Assembly: GCA_902524895.1 (NCBI GenBank)
Contig: CABZFH010000007.1
Coordinates: forward strand, 1 to 59,174
Direction of reading: 5' to 3'
Length of the DNA stretch: 59,174 bases
Source: an uncultured Alphaproteobacteria bacterium
GTDB taxonomy: Bacteria > Pseudomonadota > Alphaproteobacteria > Methylaequorales > Methylaequoraceae
How positions within the stretch are numbered: position 1 is the stretch's first letter; each line of letters starts with the position of its first letter. The translations under genes were made by a program, and so were the position numbers. Under the pieces are notes generated by a model. The model did no database searches and was not told the origin of the DNA. It saw nothing but the letters and a program-made list of their open reading frames with translations. Below are positions 57,239 through 59,174 of the stretch, piece by piece.

Positions 57239-58163
57239 GTTTTTTCATTGTAGAATCTTCGTAGGAAATAATAGACACATTGTCCGTTCAACTGGAGAAA
57301 GTACAAAAATAAAAGCGAAGAAAGTTGCAGAGGAACTTTACCTTGAGATGAAAACCAATAAAGAAATTGGAGTTCCAAAAAATAGAACATTTAAATACTT
57401 TGCAAATGAATTAATTAAACAAGAAAAACAATTATCCAAAGGTGAAACAAGAAGTGAAAGATTTAGTAGAGATACCCAACAAGTAATTCATAGAGATGAA
57501 AAAGGGTTGATTGCATTTTTCGGTAATAAAGATGTTTCAAAAATTACAACCAATCACATCAGAGAATTTTTTATTAATCTTGATTCAGATAGACCCCAGC
57601 CCCTATCGTTTTCTACAAAGAACAAATATCTTATTACACTCAAAAAAATATTCAGAGTCGCTTATGAATTTAATGTGATTGATAAGATACCTTTATTACC
57701 AAAAATTGATGTGGGTAGAAAAAATAAAGACAACCCTAGACCATCTTTTTCAGAAGAGGAAAAATTTGGTATCAATGGTTCTTTGGTTTTTGAAAAATTT
57801 CGAAATAAGATTTTAAGATCAAAGTTTAAGCTATTAAATCTTTTAATCGAGTTGAAACAGAAAAAAAAAATAATTTTTGGTGTTGGAGCCCCTTCTCGAG
57901 CAACCACATTAATAAACTTTACTGGTATAGACGAGAATATTATTAGTTACATTTTAGAGGTTAAAAATTCTAATAAATTAAATAAGTATTTACCGGGAAC
58001 ACTAATTCCTGTTGTTGATGAAATTATTCTTGATAAGACTAAACCTGATTATCTATTGATTCTTTCGTGGCACATAAAAGATGAATTAATAAAAATATTT
58101 AGAAAAAAAGGTTTTAAAGGTAAGTATATAATTCCCTTACCTTTTCCAAGGATCGTGAATTAA
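57195..58163 (+). CDS. Chimeric remnant: integrase N-terminal domains fused to a C-methyltransferase C-terminal domain
   Basis: This 322-codon frame opens at a GTG inside the broken integrase. Residues about 14-187 are integrase-like: a basic arm region (IFVGNNRHIVRSTGESTK) and a SAM-like core-binding domain (HIREFFINLD, STKNKYLITLKKIFRVAYEF), up to NPRPSFSEEE, where a catalytic domain should begin. From about 188 the sequence changes to the C-terminal domain of NDP-sugar C-methyltransferases (FGVGAPSRATTLINFTGI, YLPGTLIPVVDE, DYLLILSW, IPLPFPRIV). Integrase catalytic residues and the methyltransferase SAM domain are both missing, so neither activity is expected. The join lies near 57750-57770. 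Three bases separate it from the oxidoreductase gene. Confidence 0.8.
   Translation: MDYLFSNTLHLPTSKFFHCRIFVGNNRHIVRSTGESTKIKAKKVAEELYLEMKTNKEIGVPKNRTFKYFANELIKQEKQLSKGETRSERFSRDTQQVIHRDEKGLIAFFGNKDVSKITTNHIREFFINLDSDRPQPLSFSTKNKYLITLKKIFRVAYEFNVIDKIPLLPKIDVGRKNKDNPRPSFSEEEKFGINGSLVFEKFRNKILRSKFKLLNLLIELKQKKKIIFGVGAPSRATTLINFTGIDENIISYILEVKNSNKLNKYLPGTLIPVVDEIILDKTKPDYLLILSWHIKDELIKIFRKKGFKGKYIIPLPFPRIVN
57218..57237 (+). repeat. Perfect 10-bp tandem duplication causing a frameshift
   Basis: CCTACATCTA occurs twice in a row (57218-57227 and 57228-57237). Ten extra bases shift the integrase reading frame by +1 and bring in a TAA. Deleting one unit in silico restores an uninterrupted N-terminus from the ATG at 57152 into the downstream frame. 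Confidence 0.9.
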
Positions 58164-58165
58164 AA

Positions 58166-59143
58166 ATGATTAATGCGTGTATCATTGGTTCTGGACATGG
58201 AAAGCATATTCACGAGAAAGCTCTATCTTTAATCAGAGATTGTAAAGTAAAGATTTACAATAAACAGGTAGATTCAAAATTAAATTTAACAAACATAAAT
58301 AATAATAATACAGATTTTACAATTATAGCATCTCCGACATACACGCATACAAGTTTAATAAAAAAATTAATTACTAAAGAAATACCATTTATTTGCGAAA
58401 AGCCTGCCGGATTGAGTATTGAAGAATTAGAGTATATAAAAAAAATTATAACTAAATCGAGTCTAGCAAATTGTTTTGCATATCAATTCAGATATGATCC
58501 GTGGTTGAAAAAAGTAAAAAATATTCTAGATAATAAATTAATTGGCGTAATTTTAGAAGTTCATATTATTTGGAACTCAAAAAGATCGATTAAAATCAAT
58601 CCCAAGTCATGGAAAAATAAAAGTTCTATGGGAGGGGGCATCATTTGGAATTATATTCCCCACATTATAGATTATCTAAGTTGGACAATAAATTCTAAAA
58701 AAGAATTAATAAAAAATTTAAAAATTAATAGTGATAATGAGAATAATTTTATGAGAAGAATTAATTTTTCGATGATTATATCTGATATAATTGTCAAAGT
58801 ACAAGTATCTAATAATGAGAAAAAGAATTTTGGACATAAAATTTTATTCAAAGGATTAAATGGTAGGATAAAGTTAAATTGGGCATTTCCGTATAAAACA
58901 AACAATTGTGAGTTAGAATTACAAACTAATAAGCTAAAAAAAATTAAAGTATTAAAAAAAAGTCAAGAGGTTTTTTCAAATTATGATAATAGGCTGCTGC
59001 CTACATACTTAATGCTTAAAGATTTTATAAAACTTATTAAAAATAGCGGTTCAAAAAATAAACTTGCAAATATAGATGATGCAATTTTTATTCATAAAAA
59101 TTTAAGAAAAATTAATCGTAAAATTTCAGACAAAAAAAATTAA
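58166..59143 (+). CDS. Gfo/Idh/MocA family oxidoreductase
   Basis: A 325-aa NAD(P)-dependent oxidoreductase. The N-terminal Rossmann domain has ACIIGSGHGKHIHEKAL (about 4-20), FTIIASPTYTHTSLIKKLI (about 51-69) and the family EKP motif in PFICEKPAGLS (about 73-83), followed by FAYQFRYDPWLKKVK. The C-terminal domain has SMGGGIIWNYIPHIIDYL (about 150-167) with the family's catalytic histidine position. Substrate is likely a sugar or nucleotide sugar, judged from the C-methyltransferase fragment directly upstream; that link is inference. AT-richness and lysine content are even higher than in core genes. Confidence 0.85.
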   Translation: MINACIIGSGHGKHIHEKALSLIRDCKVKIYNKQVDSKLNLTNINNNNTDFTIIASPTYTHTSLIKKLITKEIPFICEKPAGLSIEELEYIKKIITKSSLANCFAYQFRYDPWLKKVKNILDNKLIGVILEVHIIWNSKRSIKINPKSWKNKSSMGGGIIWNYIPHIIDYLSWTINSKKELIKNLKINSDNENNFMRRINFSMIISDIIVKVQVSNNEKKNFGHKILFKGLNGRIKLNWAFPYKTNNCELELQTNKLKKIKVLKKSQEVFSNYDNRLLPTYLMLKDFIKLIKNSGSKNKLANIDDAIFIHKNLRKINRKISDKKN

Positions 59144-59174
59144 ATTAACAATATTATAACCCTTATATAAATTC

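Overview
This window is a compact, AT-rich stretch (GC roughly 30% by eye) of a bacterial chromosome. Gene content and order point to a streamlined alphaproteobacterium, probably a free-living marine one. Signs are the F1 ATPase operon (atpHAGDC) separated from Fo, the rplU-rpmA-obgE-proB-proA-nadD-rsfS-rlmH-gpmI-envC-ctpA-rppH order, ftsEX next to a DUF4175/TIGR02302 gene, argH-lptM-lysA divergent from a TlpA-like gene, and a complete-looking core of the ethylmalonyl-CoA pathway. HIMB59/AEGEAN-169-like lineages are candidates, but the sequence alone does not fix the taxon. Most intergenic gaps are a few bases, many genes overlap by 1 to 20 nt, and no gene-free stretch exceeds 300 bp.

Positions 1-9.3 kb: 3' end of zapE, nadA-nadC, the TCA genes mdh-sucC-sucD, a GcvR-like double ACT protein, then xerC and a DUF484 gene on the minus strand and priA on the plus strand. 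9.3-14.1 kb: the five F1 ATP synthase genes. 14.1-23.9 kb: a long minus-strand run of housekeeping genes (rppH, ctpA, envC, gpmI, rlmH, rsfS, nadD, proA, proB, obgE, rpmA, rplU). 24-31 kb: phaA-phaB, gloB-metW-metX, hisC-tyrC. 30.5-38.5 kb: a minus-strand series argH-lptM-lysA-DUF4175-ftsE-ftsX-DUF218-plsC. The 39-aa lptM-like lipoprotein is easily missed, and the DUF4175 gene carries an apparent -1 frameshift that cuts off its conserved C-terminus.

39-46.5 kb is the metabolic highlight. Ccr, methylsuccinyl-CoA dehydrogenase, a small two-helix membrane protein, cobalamin adenosyltransferase and EtfB/EtfA form one minus-strand run, divergent from ethylmalonyl-CoA mutase. With PhaA/PhaB (24-26 kb) supplying the C4 intermediates and Mdh/SucCD (2-5 kb) at the exit points, this links acetyl-CoA assimilation to the TCA cycle. 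46.5-51.4 kb holds a Nudix/DUF4743 protein, a carboxylesterase, an HNH nuclease, coq7, dsbB, a DedA-like membrane protein and lhgO.

From 51.4 kb the character becomes accessory: two convergent TPR-sulfotransferase genes, a decayed full-length tRNA-Leu copy, an MFS transporter, a predicted outer-membrane protein, and an intact tRNA-Leu(CAA). Just past the tRNA lies a ruined tyrosine integrase. Its 5' end is frameshifted by a perfect 10-bp tandem duplication, and its catalytic domain is replaced in frame by the C-terminal domain of a sugar C-methyltransferase. A Gfo/Idh/MocA oxidoreductase follows. I read this as the scar of mobile-element traffic at a tRNA-Leu hotspot bordering a surface-polysaccharide region that continues beyond the window.
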